This document shows, one piece after another, positions 13,150 to 25,200 of a stretch of 64,000 bases of DNA (its first letter is position 1; each line of letters opens with the position of its first letter). The stretch is taken from contig OZ234503.1 in NCBI GenBank assembly GCA_965153455.1, positions 13,335,118 through 13,399,117 on the forward strand. The letters run 5' to 3'. Made by a program: the position numbers and the translations under genes. The notes beneath the pieces are model-generated. The model was not told the DNA's origin. It did not search any database and saw only the letters and a program-made list of their open reading frames with translations. The stretch is from Sphagnum compactum (lineage: Eukaryota; Bryophyta; Sphagnopsida; Sphagnales).

Positions 13150-13690
13150 ACAAATGCTGAAAAAGTAGCATGTATATTGATCACTCATCTGCTTCTGTAG
13201 GGATACTCTCTCAAAGAAAACAAGCCACTTCTCCAAGGACAATGCTGCAGACACAGCCTTCGCCACTTTCCATCAATAACTGCAGCCATTGGAGAAGAAC
13301 AAAGCTTGTACAAAACCTCATGAGCCACCAGTAGCATATATGTTGATGGTTCATCTGCTTCTGGAATGATCCTCTCTCAAAGAAAACAAGCTGCTTCTCG
13401 ACGGACAATGCTACAACAAAACCTTCTCCTACAGACACAATCTTCTTCATTGCATCAATCATTCCAGCAATGAGAGAGAACACAGATTGCACAAAGCTTC
13501 AACGCCGGCCAGTAGCTGATGATACGTTGATGATTCATCTGCTTCTGGCATAATCCTCTCTCTCAAGGAAAACAAGTTGCTTGTTCAAAGAAAAATGCTA
13601 CAGACAGACAGACAGACATATACAATCTTCTCCATTGCATCAATCACTGCAGCAATGAGAAAGAAACAAGGATTAAACAAACAAACCTCT
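13150..13690. repeat. Tandem array, three ~165-185-bp units
   Basis: The landmark 'catctgcttctg' occurs at 13186, 13352 and 13536. Each occurrence is followed by 'atcctctctcaaagaaaacaag' or a variant, and then by a 'tccattgcatcaatca' block. The copies differ by small indels, and their overlapping frames look incidental rather than coding. Confidence 0.75.
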
Positions 13691-13833
13691 TAAGCCTGGC
13701 ACAAAACTTCCTTCCCCGCTTCTTTCTTTGCATCGAATTCTGCAGCAAGCGGCAGACACGAGTTGTACAAATCCCGCGTAATCCCAGATGCACCTGCTTT
13801 ACTTCCCCCACCTCGTTGAAGATTTGCTTCCAT
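13690..13833 (-). CDS. Possible small ORF, 47 aa, unassigned
   Basis: A minus-strand frame starts with ATG at 13833 and ends in TAA at 13692-13690. The product is polar and begins MEANLQRGGG. Its codons use more C and G than the surroundings, and it lies next to a CpG-rich region that could serve as a divergent promoter. I do not recognise the sequence and see no downstream exon; the three-unit array follows directly. It could be a real first exon, part of a noncoding transcript, or chance. Confidence 0.2.
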   Translation of the reverse strand: MEANLQRGGGSKAGASGITRDLYNSCLPLAAEFDAKKEAGKEVLCQA

Positions 13834-14952
13834 CAAGATATCCAGCCAAAAGCAAACAGGGATAATACGAAGAAAAGAAACCATAAAGTTCTGGAAGAAA
13901 GTGACGATCGCGGACAGAGATCACGCGACGAATCGTACAATCTTCCGCTCAACAGTACGCCGGATCGCATCAATACGCCACAAATCTACCGCACACGTGC
14001 TGTGAAACGCATCATCGAAGGGCAGCAACCAAGAACAACAAGCACGAGGGCTTTCTCTCTCACCTCGTAGGGGTTTGTCTCTTCGTAAGAAGCTTAAGCC
14101 ATACTCGTTGCGCCTTCTTCCTGTCGAATTTTGCTTTGTACAACGCAGAAACAGAGTCGTAAATCTTTGCGCACTCGATCTGCGATCTGAAATCCGCAAT
14201 CTCATTCCAGAAGAACGCCATTCATTTCGAGAGGTTACACTGTACAGAGAAGAAGAAACTGAGAGAATACAATCAGAGCTGCTACTCAAGTTCTCTCGCT
14301 TGTTTTCCCTTAGCCTCAGGCCGAACTCCTCTTCACAAGGTACGTGAAAGTCGTTTCTTCTCTCTTGGCCATTTCTCAGCTGAACATCATCATCATCAGC
14401 CCTTTGCATTTTGTGCCATCTTTTCTTCTTCTTCTTCTTCTTCTTCTTCGCAAAGAGATTGTCTTTGTTGCGAAGGAAAGGAAGCATGTTACAACCAGAA
14501 AGGAAGTAGGAAGGTGAAGAGATTTGTTCATACTTTCGCTGTCAATTGCACCAAAAAAAGATTCTTGTGCTAGCATTCTTGGGATTCAATGGAGAGCTGA
14601 AAGAATTTTTGCTGCAGCAGTCAAAGAATGGCGGCGCTTGGAATGACAAATTTCTTCAAACTGCCTGTTTCTGTCCCTCATGCAATGTTGGCATCGGTAC
14701 TTTGCTCCTCTTTTGATCCAAACCCCTGGCATCGATAGCTCTACTGTTCTGGAATTTTTGTGCAACACATGTGAATGAATGCTGAATGTGCCTCAGCAAA
14801 ACCCTAAATATATATTTATTTTAATTTTTCTTTGCATAAGATTTGATGCTCTTCTTTCCCAATCTGCATGGTCATGGTCTTTCCCAAGGTGGTATACATT
14901 TGTATATGCCATCTGATACCGAACATGCGTAGTTTTCCTTTGTGATTTGGAC

Positions 14953-15021
<69 letters not shown>

Positions 15022-15243
15022 GTTTGTTGATTAGGAAGTTTTGGGTTGTGACCGAAGAAATCTGTTAAGACTTCTGATGTTTTGATTTGGGATCTTGCTC
15101 TCTATATTGCCAAGGATAGTTGCAATTGGCCTGATCTCTTGATTGATGAAGATCCTGTAGGGTTTAGGGTTTCTCTCTCTCTCCAGAACCAGCAGAACCT
15201 ATGTTTTTAGCCTGCTCCCTGACCCAATTGCCCAATCTGACTC
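13834..15243 (+). promoter_or_regulatory. CpG-rich upstream region of the glyoxalase gene
   Basis: The stretch is richer in CpG than its surroundings at about 13900-14350. It contains a CTT run near 14425-14450, a telo-box-like 'aaaccctaa' at about 14798-14806, and an uninterrupted AG microsatellite at 14956-15019 (32 units). Telo boxes and GA tracts are common close to plant transcription starts. Long frames on both strands here have no recognisable domain and are probably incidental. The transcription start was not determined. Confidence 0.4.
14956..15019 (+). repeat. (AG)32 microsatellite
   Basis: Uninterrupted AG repeat 64 bp long, about 225 bp upstream of the glyoxalase start codon and probably in its promoter or leader. 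It is likely to vary in length between individuals. Confidence 0.95.
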
Positions 15244-17585
15244 ATGGATCATCCATCTATACAGAGGCTTCCTGCAATGGTAGGTAGAAATCTTTGTCGA
15301 AATTAAACTGCACCTCTGACGTTTCACATGATGGCTGTGATAGTCTGTTTTGTTGATTTCTCTTTTGTAAACCTCTCTGATTGTGTAATTTGGAAGGATA
15401 GTTCTGTCAGAAACTGTTCCTAATGAATTGACCTGATTCGGTCTCTCTGAATTGCAGAAGAAAGCCAGCAAAAAATCAGCTGCATTGGAGGAGTTATTTG
15501 TGCCAAGTTGCATGAAGCAGTTAAGTCGGCTGCATTGCTTCAATGTAGATGATAAAAGAGGAATGCGCAGACTCATTGCACAAAGTTCTTCAGAAGCTCT
15601 TGCAGAGGAAAGTTTTGCTACTGATGAAGACATAGCAGCCACTGTCAACTGTACGTAAGCTTTTTGGGTCCCTGGTACTTTTTTCTCCTCTTTGTTACTG
15701 TTAGAATGATAAATTTCCTTGCAGTCTGCTATGGCTCTTTGTTTCCAAATGTACGTTCTTTGGGGCTTATTGGAGAAGGAAAACCTGAATCTGGGGACAG
15801 GAGTTTAAGGTTAAACATTCTGTCTCACATCCAGTAGTACTTTCTGGAATTTAGCTTCAAGCCAGAGCCCAAGTGGATGAGATCAGTAGCATAGCCGCCC
15901 TGCAAGTGATGGTTCTGGGTTCAGGGCACCACTCTGCCGAGCTAGATGTCACCCATGATACTTGAATAGGTGACTGTAATTGGAGGTTCACTTGGTCCAA
16001 GAATAGCAGGAAACCCTGGGAATTCTCAGTCTGTGGAGAAGATCACACAACCAGATTTTCTCTGTCACAGAAATTAATAGCACATGTCCTTGTTCAAGGA
16101 GGTGGTAGCCTGAAGGAGGAGTGGTCACCATACCACATGGAATGTTTCTTCTTCTTCTTCTTTGTGGATATTGTGGGATCCTAAGATGGTTCATTGTAAT
16201 GCAAATGAAACTTGTATTACAACTAATATGTAACACTTGAAACTAATATGTGGGCTTGCAATCTTGTTGTAGCTCTTGAGTTCTCTGGCGTGCATCACGT
16301 TGGTGTTCTTTGCGAGAATTTGGAGCGATCAATGGAATTCTACTGCGGTCTCCTTGGTAAGTCCCTCAGATTCTTTACATCCAGCTGTCAAAGGGGTTTA
16401 GGCACACCAATGGATAACATACCTGGAAAGAAGTATCATGAGCACACATTTTACATGGAAAGTAGCTTTCACCACACACAACACACACGCATAGATGAAA
16501 CCATGACAGAAGAAAATGGCTGCACTATGTCTGTGTATTCGGACCAGAAAGGCCATGCAGACAACCATATTGCAAACTAGGTTTAAAGGATTGGACTGGC
16601 AAAACAGACATATAGATGAAACTATTGACACAGGTTTATCCATTTTGATGATGGCAATGATGACGTTTTACTTGTCACTAGTGTGAGCGTGGTTACTTCC
16701 TTACTTCTATCTTGACATGTATCTACATGTGAGATCACTTATGTGATGATACTAGATGTAATGTGCAATAAGCAGCCTGTTTTGTCATGATTTGTAGGGC
16801 TTGAGACGAACCCTAATCGACCAAACTCTAAGTTACCATACAGGGGAGCCTGGCTGAATGTGGGTTCTGAGATGATTCACTTGATGGAGCTTCCAAATCC
16901 TGACCCTACAACAGGCCGCCCTGAGCAAGGTGCTGAAGACCGCCATGTGTGTGTTTTTGTCAAAGATCTCAAGCCACTTAAAGCCCTTTTTGACAAAACT
17001 GGTAAGTTGATAAAAATCCGAAGAGGACAGAGGAAATCTACTTTGGGATGTAAAGCTATGCTCTGATTGTCAGCCATTTCTAAGTGACAACAAAGTTGAA
17101 GGGATGGCCAATTCAACTGTAGAATCAATTTTCTGTCTGTAAGTCTGCATCCATGAATCACATAATCAGCTATATGGTAATGAATTTTTTAGGAATCATG
17201 TAGTGTAGTGACCTGTCTTCAACACTGGGTTCTTTTTATGGTAGGATTTCCCAGTGAACAGATCCCACATGAATGGGATGTTGCACCCAGGAATTTCAAT
17301 GGACACCCATTCCTGGCAGGAAATTGGCATCCTCTTTGGATGATACACACACCCTACATGGAGTGGTGTCTCCTGATCTGGTCCCAGTTCCAAATTCATT
17401 CGCATATTTTGTGTTCATCCATTGGGTGTTTTGTTGGAAAGAGGGAGTATCATTTGGGAGAAGGAATAATGATGTGCAGGTGTATTGCAGGTACTCTTTA
17501 CACAACTAGTATGTATGGGAGAGTTCAACTTTTTGCAAGAGATCCTGACGGCAATACTGTGGAGTTCCAAGAAGCAAGGAAATGA
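15244..17585 (+). CDS. Glyoxalase I-like (VOC superfamily) protein, 203 aa
   Basis: Five exons: 15244-15279, 15458-15650, 16273-16356, 16798-17001 and 17491-17585. All introns are GT-AG and the phases agree, giving 203 residues. A stop lies in frame directly before the ATG (TGA CTC ATG), so this start is the first possible in the exon. Residues 80-200 form a VOC domain with the GVHHVGVL opening, LPYRGAWL, EMIHLMELPNPDP, a 'DRHVCV' strand and the final DPDGNTVEF. Candidate metal ligands are H85, H132 or E135, H154 and E197. It resembles the plant plastid-type glyoxalase I-like group (Arabidopsis At5g57040, from memory). The family usually detoxifies methylglyoxal or related aldehydes with glutathione, but activity is not certain here. 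The first 76 residues are not conserved to my eye and could be a targeting peptide, although an N-terminus rich in Lys is not typical. Confidence 0.85.
15866..15960 (+). mobile_element. Possible SINE head in glyoxalase intron 2
   Basis: An A-box-like 'agcccaagtgg' (15866-15876) is followed by a B-box-like 'gggttcagggc' (15917-15927). This could be a tRNA-derived SINE in the 622-bp intron. Matches are loose and no tail or target duplication was identified. Confidence 0.25.
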
Positions 17586-17589
17586 AGGT

Positions 17590-19860
17590 CTTCACTTCTC
17601 TTATTTTGTACAGCAGGAGGTATCACCATCTCCTGATTTACTTGTGAGAATACTATATGATGATGTCAGGTATAATTTGTAGGATATGTGAGTTGATGAG
17701 GTTAAATTATCATGTGAGAACTTTGTTTGTTCTTTCTAGTCAGGGACTGTAGTTTTGGGCTTTTTTCAGGCCACCAATTTGTGCAAATGGTCTAGATGCC
17801 TTAAGATTGGATTCTTGGCCATTGTAGTTCCAAGAGTCAAATCATAACTGCAACACCAACAAAGTACTTGAATACTTGGTATCTCAGTGTATGGTGTCAG
17901 TTACAGTTGTTAGCTTGTCAAATCACTGCGTTGTTTAGTACAATTGGCTTCCTTACAATGTACTGTGGAGTTTTTATTATCAACATGTCAATGTGTTTTA
18001 ACTCTGACATCTTTTGATTATCTCCAAATAATCATGAATCCATCTGTAGTTAGATTTTGCTGCTAATTGACCCTCAAAATCGATGAGTGATGCCCAGTTT
18101 CAGATCTCTCATTGTCAACTTATCCTTCTAAATTTTGCACTTTGAGCTGTGACTACTGCCAGATTGATATGAGTTTGCCAACTCACCAAATTCCTGATTG
18201 CTTCAAAAATCCCTTTGGCAAGATCATCAGGTGTTAGTGGTTTCACACTACATGGCACTGAGACAACAGCTTGTTGTGCTTCATATGGTTGCAACTCCTC
18301 TCGATGAAGGTTCCAGTAATGTTGGTCTCTACATTTATTCCCAAGGTAATCAAAACTCACACTATCTGCATGGACTGAAGACTGTAGATTTGTCAGGATC
18401 AGTTTTTTTCTACAAGAGAGTCAGCAAGTAAGGAGTCTTCTTTCAATCAGGATTCAAACAATTCAAACAATCTCATTGAAACCCTCTATTCTCACCACCT
18501 CATTGGCCACATTGGCGTCTCTTCATAACTAGGTGCAAGTGTATTCCCAAGGCCCTGTATATTTGTGTATGTTTTCTACACTAATATTACAACCCTTGTC
18601 CCTCAATACAGATGGTTCAAAACCGGAATGGCTTTTGAATCTAAAGAGTTTCATATTGTGATTAGTCTGCAATGTTGTGCAATTTGAATCAATATTTGAA
18701 TGTCCGAAGTATATATTCTAAAGCTCTTTTTCAACTCATTACAGGAGTTCACAATTTGAGGTTCTCTCAAGTAATGCCTTCGTGGTATGGCCACCATTTA
18801 ATACCACGTATTGATTTGGTTTTGCCGACCTATTTAAGCCAATGTCACAATGAGCTTGAAATTGGTAGGTAGAATGGAGTCGTATAGGTGGACGACTAAT
18901 TGAGATTTGCCTGGTCCTACAAACGGTTCCATGATCGCTTTTAGTACCTTTTACACCTGTTCCACTTTGTCCACTTGTCCGAGGAATTAGCTTTGTCTTT
19001 TCCCTTACAAAAAAGTGCTTGCCACCAAACGGCGAACCAAACAAAAAATGTCCTCATTACATATTATTCGATTGAATTCAGCTCAGCTCACCTCCCGAGG
19101 CTTCTCCTTGCACAAAATGACAAAAGCAGAAACCACTTGAATGCAATTCTGTAATGCAATTCTGTAACACCTGGTCGTCACTTGTCAACACATCTTATCG
19201 TCTGAAGAAGATCGTCCTAAATTTGTGTGTACTACTACAACATGTATGATGTGGATACAAACAATAAGATGTGAACAATTTTTGTCGACATTTCTTCTCA
19301 TCTCACCTTTGGCAAAAGGATTGTAAATAATTGTAGTACTAAAGCCACATGATCAAAGTAATTTTTTTTAAAAAATTAAAATTTATTCATATGATCAATA
19401 TTAGCATGAGATCACAAACTTATTAGGTTTTATAAGTTTGTACAAATTCTGAGTGAAATTTGATTTTCATAAGTTTGCACAAAAAATCGCATGAAGGTTA
19501 TGTTAATATGAACTATATATATATATATATATATATATTCGATATTTTAAATATTTAAATAAAGAAACATTGGTTTTTTTTATTTATATATGTAAATGTT
19601 CATGTTTACTATATCAAAATCGAATAATTTTCTGCAAAAATATCTCACGATAATTATATGAATTTAAGTAAAATATAAATTGTACATATTTCACATCCGA
19701 AACATCATAAATAAAAAAAATCATTTATATAAAAATAATTTATGTATACATTTTTATTGTTTTAACATTTTACAACTCATGAATTTTGCATAGTCATATT
19801 ATTTTACGATATTTGTACATATTATATTAAATTTTTTTGATATTGAAAATTTGATAGATA
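17590..19860. other. Intergenic region downstream of the glyoxalase gene
   Basis: No supported gene. A minus-strand frame at 18115-18360 (81 aa) has a coding-like look but no family I can name. An (AT)n tract lies at about 19514-19538. The rest is AT-rich. Confidence 0.4.
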
Positions 19861-19871
19861 TTGTCATATCA

Positions 19872-19996
19872 AGAATGAAATTGTTCAAATTATAGCCTAC
19901 GATTATTATGATGATTTTCAACACCTTACTTTCCGGGTTTCACAAAAATTAGTTTCACTATTTTAAAAATTATTTGATGATGAAACTCACCTTAGG
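19872..19996 (+). repeat. Dispersed repeat, copy B
   Basis: Second copy of the repeat at 11046-11172, in the same orientation. The match ends at both sides in unrelated AT-rich sequence. Confidence 0.55.
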
Positions 19997-20204
19997 GTTA
20001 AAAAAATTCACCCTTTCTGGTTTTGAAGCCTCAAATCCAGAAGAGTGTAAAGCTAGACCTTAAATCCTATACCAAATCCTAGCACCCCATTGGTCCAATT
20101 CTAAAAATTTGGTCGTTATTTGTTATTTGTGGTTCTTAAGAATAAAAAATTGCTTACGAATGAAGTGCCCTTTCTCATCCGTAAAAATTTGGATTTGTCT
20201 TCCT

Positions 20205-20480
20205 GACACCAACTCGGTGGATCTAACGGCCTTTATGAGAATACGTGGCCAGTGGATCTATCAGAAGGTTAATACTTGGACAGCCGCAGGTCTGTGTACC
20301 CGGACCAATGGGGGGTCAGTACGTGGGCACCTGCTCAGCACGCTTGATCTAGCGGCTACGGTCGCGTCTTGGGGTGGGGCCCGGGTGGGGTCGCAGGCGG
20401 GTGAGCCCCACCCGAGATTTTGGCCTTTTTAGGGCCGGATGCCAGAAAAGCCGGGCCGGCCTGCCCAGCCCGTGCTCTGT
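20205..20480. other. GC-rich island of unknown nature
   Basis: An abrupt GC-rich block in AT-rich DNA. It contains 'gggtgggg' and 'ccccaccc' in inverted order (about 20383-20415) and a 'gccgggccggcctgccc' segment near 20450. The plus-strand frame at 20109-20432 has no recognisable domain. It could be part of a transposon or a small unannotated regulatory island. Confidence 0.35.
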
Positions 20481-21269
20481 TGAGTAACTCTTTAAAATTC
20501 CTAAGGTTTTGTAGACTGGGTAGGTACATATTTCTTTCCATAAAAAAGATTTTTTTTCAAAAAAGGATAAATAAAAAAGCTTATTAAGCTTTCAAAAACT
20601 ACATTGTAGGTTACGTTTGGAATTAATTTTTTGGGATTTTTTAACCTCCATTTCTTTGATTTTTCTTCTAAGAAATTATGGTCCCATTTCAACTCAATAT
20701 TAGAAAATTAAAAAATTAAGAATAATAGAAGACACAATGAAAAAACCTAAATTATAGAAGAAAAATTCTTGGTAGGAATGAAAATGTGAATATGGAGCCG
20801 AACAAAAGAATTGCACTCATATGGTACGTATTTGAAAGATGTGTAGGGGGATGTTAAACATCATCCCAGTTATACAAGTAAATAATAAGATTGTCCCATT
20901 TGAACCTTTTCTAGTTACCAATCGGCTTTTCTCTTATTCAAACCTTTTTCTAGTTGCCAATCGACTTCCTCCCTTCAACCCTTTTGGGTCCCGCAATTTA
21001 GGTAGCTTGTTGGTTTAACACGGAAGTCTCCAAAGTCTCCATCCTTTGTGTCAAGAAGGATAACTTTTCCATTCAGTGGTGAACGGATAATTTTTCTATT
21101 CCTGGCATGAGTTTCAAGCATTGCAAAACACGAGCTTGTCCTTATTAAGTTAGATCCAACCCATTTGTTTGTTGTGGCTTGTTCCAATTACTATGTTTGG
21201 AGTATACAACTGATTGGCTTACTGTAGTGGTTGTTGGAAGTCACTTGAAATAAGAAAGTATTAATATTA

Positions 21270-21488
21270 TGGTGCATTCACACTTGTTGTTAAGTCAGTA
21301 TTAAATGAAAATCTAGGTGGCATCCTAGGTGGCATGCAATGTTAAATAAGTGATAATTTAATATTAAAGTGAATGCTAAAACTTAACATGAAATTTTCAT
21401 GGTAACTAGGTTTAAGTCCTAAATGACTAACATGATGATGTTAAGGGACTCAACACTAGAATCCCCGACACCAAGTGTGAATGCACCA
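21270..21488. mobile_element. 219-bp MITE with ~17-bp terminal inverted repeats
   Basis: The ends are TGGTGCATTCACACTTG (21270-21286) and its exact complement at 21472-21488. Both are flanked by TA (21268-21269 and 21489-21490). The inversion extends outward, because TTAT on the left pairs with ATAA on the right. No coding capacity. A TA target duplication fits Tc1/mariner-type elements; a PIF/Harbinger origin with a longer target site is also possible. Confidence 0.75.
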
Positions 21489-21499
21489 TAAGGAAGCCA

Positions 21500-24400
21500 A
21501 AGTTGTCACTGAGCAGAGTTTCTTGGGTACTTGGGAAAACATGGCTTGATTTCATATTATGTGAACTCCATGGAACATTTTTCCTATTTTAATAAGGGGT
21601 AGACTCTTGTGATGAGTCCCCTTGTTTTATTATCCTAGTACTTGGGCAGGCTTCAGCACTTGGATTAATTTTATGAAATAAAAAAATTCAACAAATTCAA
21701 AACTAAAAAATTTGAGGGAAGTAGGGGTAAACACTTGATATATGAGATTAGGTCATTAGTGGCAATACTAGGGATTTTTTAAACAAAAATAGCTCATTTA
21801 GTTCTTGGGACATTTTTGCATTGCAATGTTCTTTGGACAATTTATTGGGAGCTCAAGTTAATGGTGTTGTGCATATCATGAGCGACTAAGCACCCGACAA
21901 GCATTAAAGAGGGTCTTTGGAAAATATTATCAGTCATTGCATCTCAAAGGCAAAATCTTCTCGAGTCATTGTTTTTTATTGTTTATTCCTTTCTTTTAGT
22001 CTTGAAATAAAATTTGAGTCTTTGTTTTTATTAACGGATATTTAAAAAACTTGTTGTAAGATTTTTGAAAATTTGCATGACTTTGTTCAAATCACCTTAG
22101 TGCACCTTTTTACTCATCAAGGGCTTTTCAATGGTTCTAAACTAACACTCACAATTCCCCTAAAGTTTAGATATTTTTAATTTCATTGAATTTTCAATAA
22201 TAAAAAATACTCAAAATTCAATAACTTTTGCATTGCCAAAAACTTCAATCGATTATTTTTCATAACTTGAATTAACAAATGTGATGAAATGGGAAAGTAG
22301 ACCAAAAGAAAAAGAAGGGATATCCACTTTCATCCTGTATCATGCAAATGAAAAAAATTTAAATTAGCATTAAATTTAATGAAAATAAAGTAAAAAATCA
22401 TTTTGCCCTCTATTACGCTTATAAGAATCTTCTTTCTAAAATATTATGAGAAAATAAATTTTAGAAGTAGATAATGCTGACTTCCAGTTGACACAAAAGA
22501 CCTCTTCTGCAAATTTTGTGGTTCTCGAATTTTAGCATGAACATTTTGAGCTTTGTTTTGTTTAGGGCAAAATCACATAGAAAAGACCATAATTTTTCTT
22601 TTAAAAAAACATACATGAAGAAATTCCCATACACAACTGATGGTCATTACCTATATTTTACACGATGCTAATTCCAAAAAATATATTTTGGGTTTTAATT
22701 GTGTTTGTATGTATATGTATACAAACAAAGGTTATAATAGAAGTTTATAAAATATCATAGTACATGGCAACTTCAGCATAAATTAAATTATTTTTATTTT
22801 TTCAAATTTTTTGAAAAACAATTTAACCCTGTCATTGAAAATTCCCAATATTTTAGATTGTAAGAATCTAAAATCGAACCTTGGCTTAGAATAAATAAGC
22901 ACATTAGTTATGAACACATTGATCGCAAGGGTAATAAGAGAACTCTAAAGTTGAGTTAGAATTTTAATAACGAAATTCTTTAGAGTTTGAAAAGTCCAAA
23001 ATTAAAAACTCACTTGACAAATCTTAAATTCTAAAATAAAGAAATATTTTCCAAAAAGAATATTTGGACATAAATTCCCTCTTTTTTAAAAAAAAATTGC
23101 CAAAAATTGCCACAATTGCCTACAATGTGAAAGGGTGCTTCAGATTTTATACTTTCATATTTTGAATATCGCCATAGTTGGCTAAATATACTTATGAAGA
23201 CTATACCCACTTTGAGAAACATCACAAAATTACAAAATAAGAACACTGGTCAGAACTAAGTTACTTACTTAGGGTTAATTACTAAGAACTAGGGCAAATA
23301 GTTTAACTTCAGTTGGCAAGGGCATAGATGATAGAATGCGGGCCAGGGTAAAATTCTCTGAAGGTAAAAAATAAAATGTGGTAGATTCTTTTACCAAATA
23401 AAGTAGGATGGTAAGTTACTAAAGTGCCAGGGATCTTATCCAATCAAAAAGCGTGATCGTGTGTCCTTTTTCTTAAGACCTCAGCAGCCAATCAGATTCC
23501 AGGGTTGAAGATAACAGATTCTAACGACCAATCTGAAAGTGGCGATTTTTTTGCTCCTAAAAGTTCATTTAAAAAAAAAAACAATTCTTAAAAAACATTT
23601 CAGGACCTGGCTGCACAAGGATTTTTTAATGAGATTCAAAAAATAATAATTCGGGACTTCAATAATAATGTAGACCCCATTTTGAGCCCATTTGTTGATC
23701 CCCTTTCCCAAGGTGAGGATTTGTATCGCCATAAATGAGGATTTATTTTCCAAGCTTTTTTTTTGGCTCCTTGGTTTGGGAGTTCCAATGTTTTCATTTT
23801 TCGCAAATGTTTGCTTTTTCTTTAAAAACCTAAATACAACTCGACACATAAAAATGGATTTTGTGAAAAAAAATGGGCCTAAATCACCAGATTCCAAAAA
23901 TAAAATAAAAATTAATTGCCTGATTTTTGGACAACAAGGTCCAGTGGGTAACAAAAATATATTAGGATTCTTAAAGTTTTTTACTTTCACATCTCGTATA
24001 TATGTATTTGGCTAAATCTTCTTGTGGATGATCACCGGTTTGGCTACGTCACAAATTGGGACAAAAAAGGAAATTGCAAACCTTTGCTCAGTTAATTTTC
24101 TTCTTTGGCTCCACTCGTCCTCTCTTGTTATTGGTAAGGACTAGAAAGTGACCAAACCAACCCAATTTGATTCATGACCACTAGATTTTCTAACATATGA
24201 GTTTTTGGCCAATTTTCAATGTAGAGATCTGGAGAAAAACTTGTTTTCTAGAGGGGAGATTTCAAAGACCATCATCAAAAGATCATGTTTTTGTGAAAGA
24301 AATATTAGATTATGGGGTCACAAAAAGGCTATAATTAGTTTATGAGCCACAATTGGAGTCGGTTGAGTCATAGAAGATGGATGTGTACAACTACTTACTG

Positions 24401-24800
24401 CTCATCAAATAATAAAGTTTCTCCATCGATAATAATGTCACAATAGAGATGGGAATTTTAATTAAGAGAGGATACATCCAACTTCAAAAAATGAGGTGAA
24501 AAACCAAAAAAGAATCAAAGAGCCAAAAGAACATACCAAAAAAGGTCATGAAATTTTGCCCAAGTCATGAAGTCCCAACCTAATGGTTATCTATTAGAAA
24601 AGCCTTACATGGCGATGAATACAAGAAGCATAATGATTCCAACAAGTCTTCACACTTTCAATCACAATGTCGTCAAGGGTGTTCCAAGTATGGGATTGGA
24701 TTCACAATTGAACAGAATCAACTTTGGTATTTGCATTCACAATTCTCTACAATCACCATCTCATTGAACCAACTGAAAGTAAATTTTCACTGGAATAGAA
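21500..24800. other. AT-rich intergenic DNA, nothing recognised
   Basis: No gene, RNA gene or complete transposon seen. The overlapping frames at 23565-24015 on both strands lie in low-complexity sequence and carry no domain. Confidence 0.5.
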
Positions 24801-24839
24801 AACTGTCCCATATCAAACATTTAATACTAAGAGTACCCT

Positions 24840-25200
24840 GGTCCCTAAAGAAATCAGCCACTAAAATCACCCCGACCGTAGCACACATATAATACCACTC
24901 ACTACCTTACCGAACAAAAACACCCACTTAATAAAAGCATACTTATCACAGTACTCTAAAGAAAAACCCCCACTATTAAAATGCCCACCTAAAAGCACAC
25001 TCATCATAGTACCCTAAAGAAAACATCCACTAAAATGGCGCCCACTTTGTATACTCGCACAGTACCCTACAATAACACCCACTAAAATGCGCCACCTAAA
25101 AGCACACTCATCATCGTACCCCAAAGAAAAAACCCACTAAAATGCTCATTTATAGTAGAGCACAGTAAATGAAGCAGCCACTAAAAGGCCACTTCTCGTA
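24840..25200 (+). repeat. ~54-bp promoter array, about seven units
   Basis: The landmark 'ccact(a)aaaa' recurs near 24858, 24925, 24971, 25028, 25080, 25133 and 25179. It alternates with 'aaaagcacactcatcatagt' and 'accctaaagaaaa' variants. The array ends about 700 bp before the B-box/CCT start codon and lies in its presumed promoter. Confidence 0.65.

Noticed and set aside
13921-14487. 188-codon minus-strand frame with a Lys run
   Set aside because: It overlaps other frames on both strands in a CpG-rich promoter-like region, contains a translated microsatellite, and shows no known domain.
18115-18360. 81-codon minus-strand frame
   Set aside because: The composition looks coding, but I recognise no family and find no neighbouring exon; insufficient support for a gene call.
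20109-20432. 107-codon frame over the GC-rich island
   Set aside because: Stops are rare simply because of GC content; no domain, no splice context and no homologue recognised.
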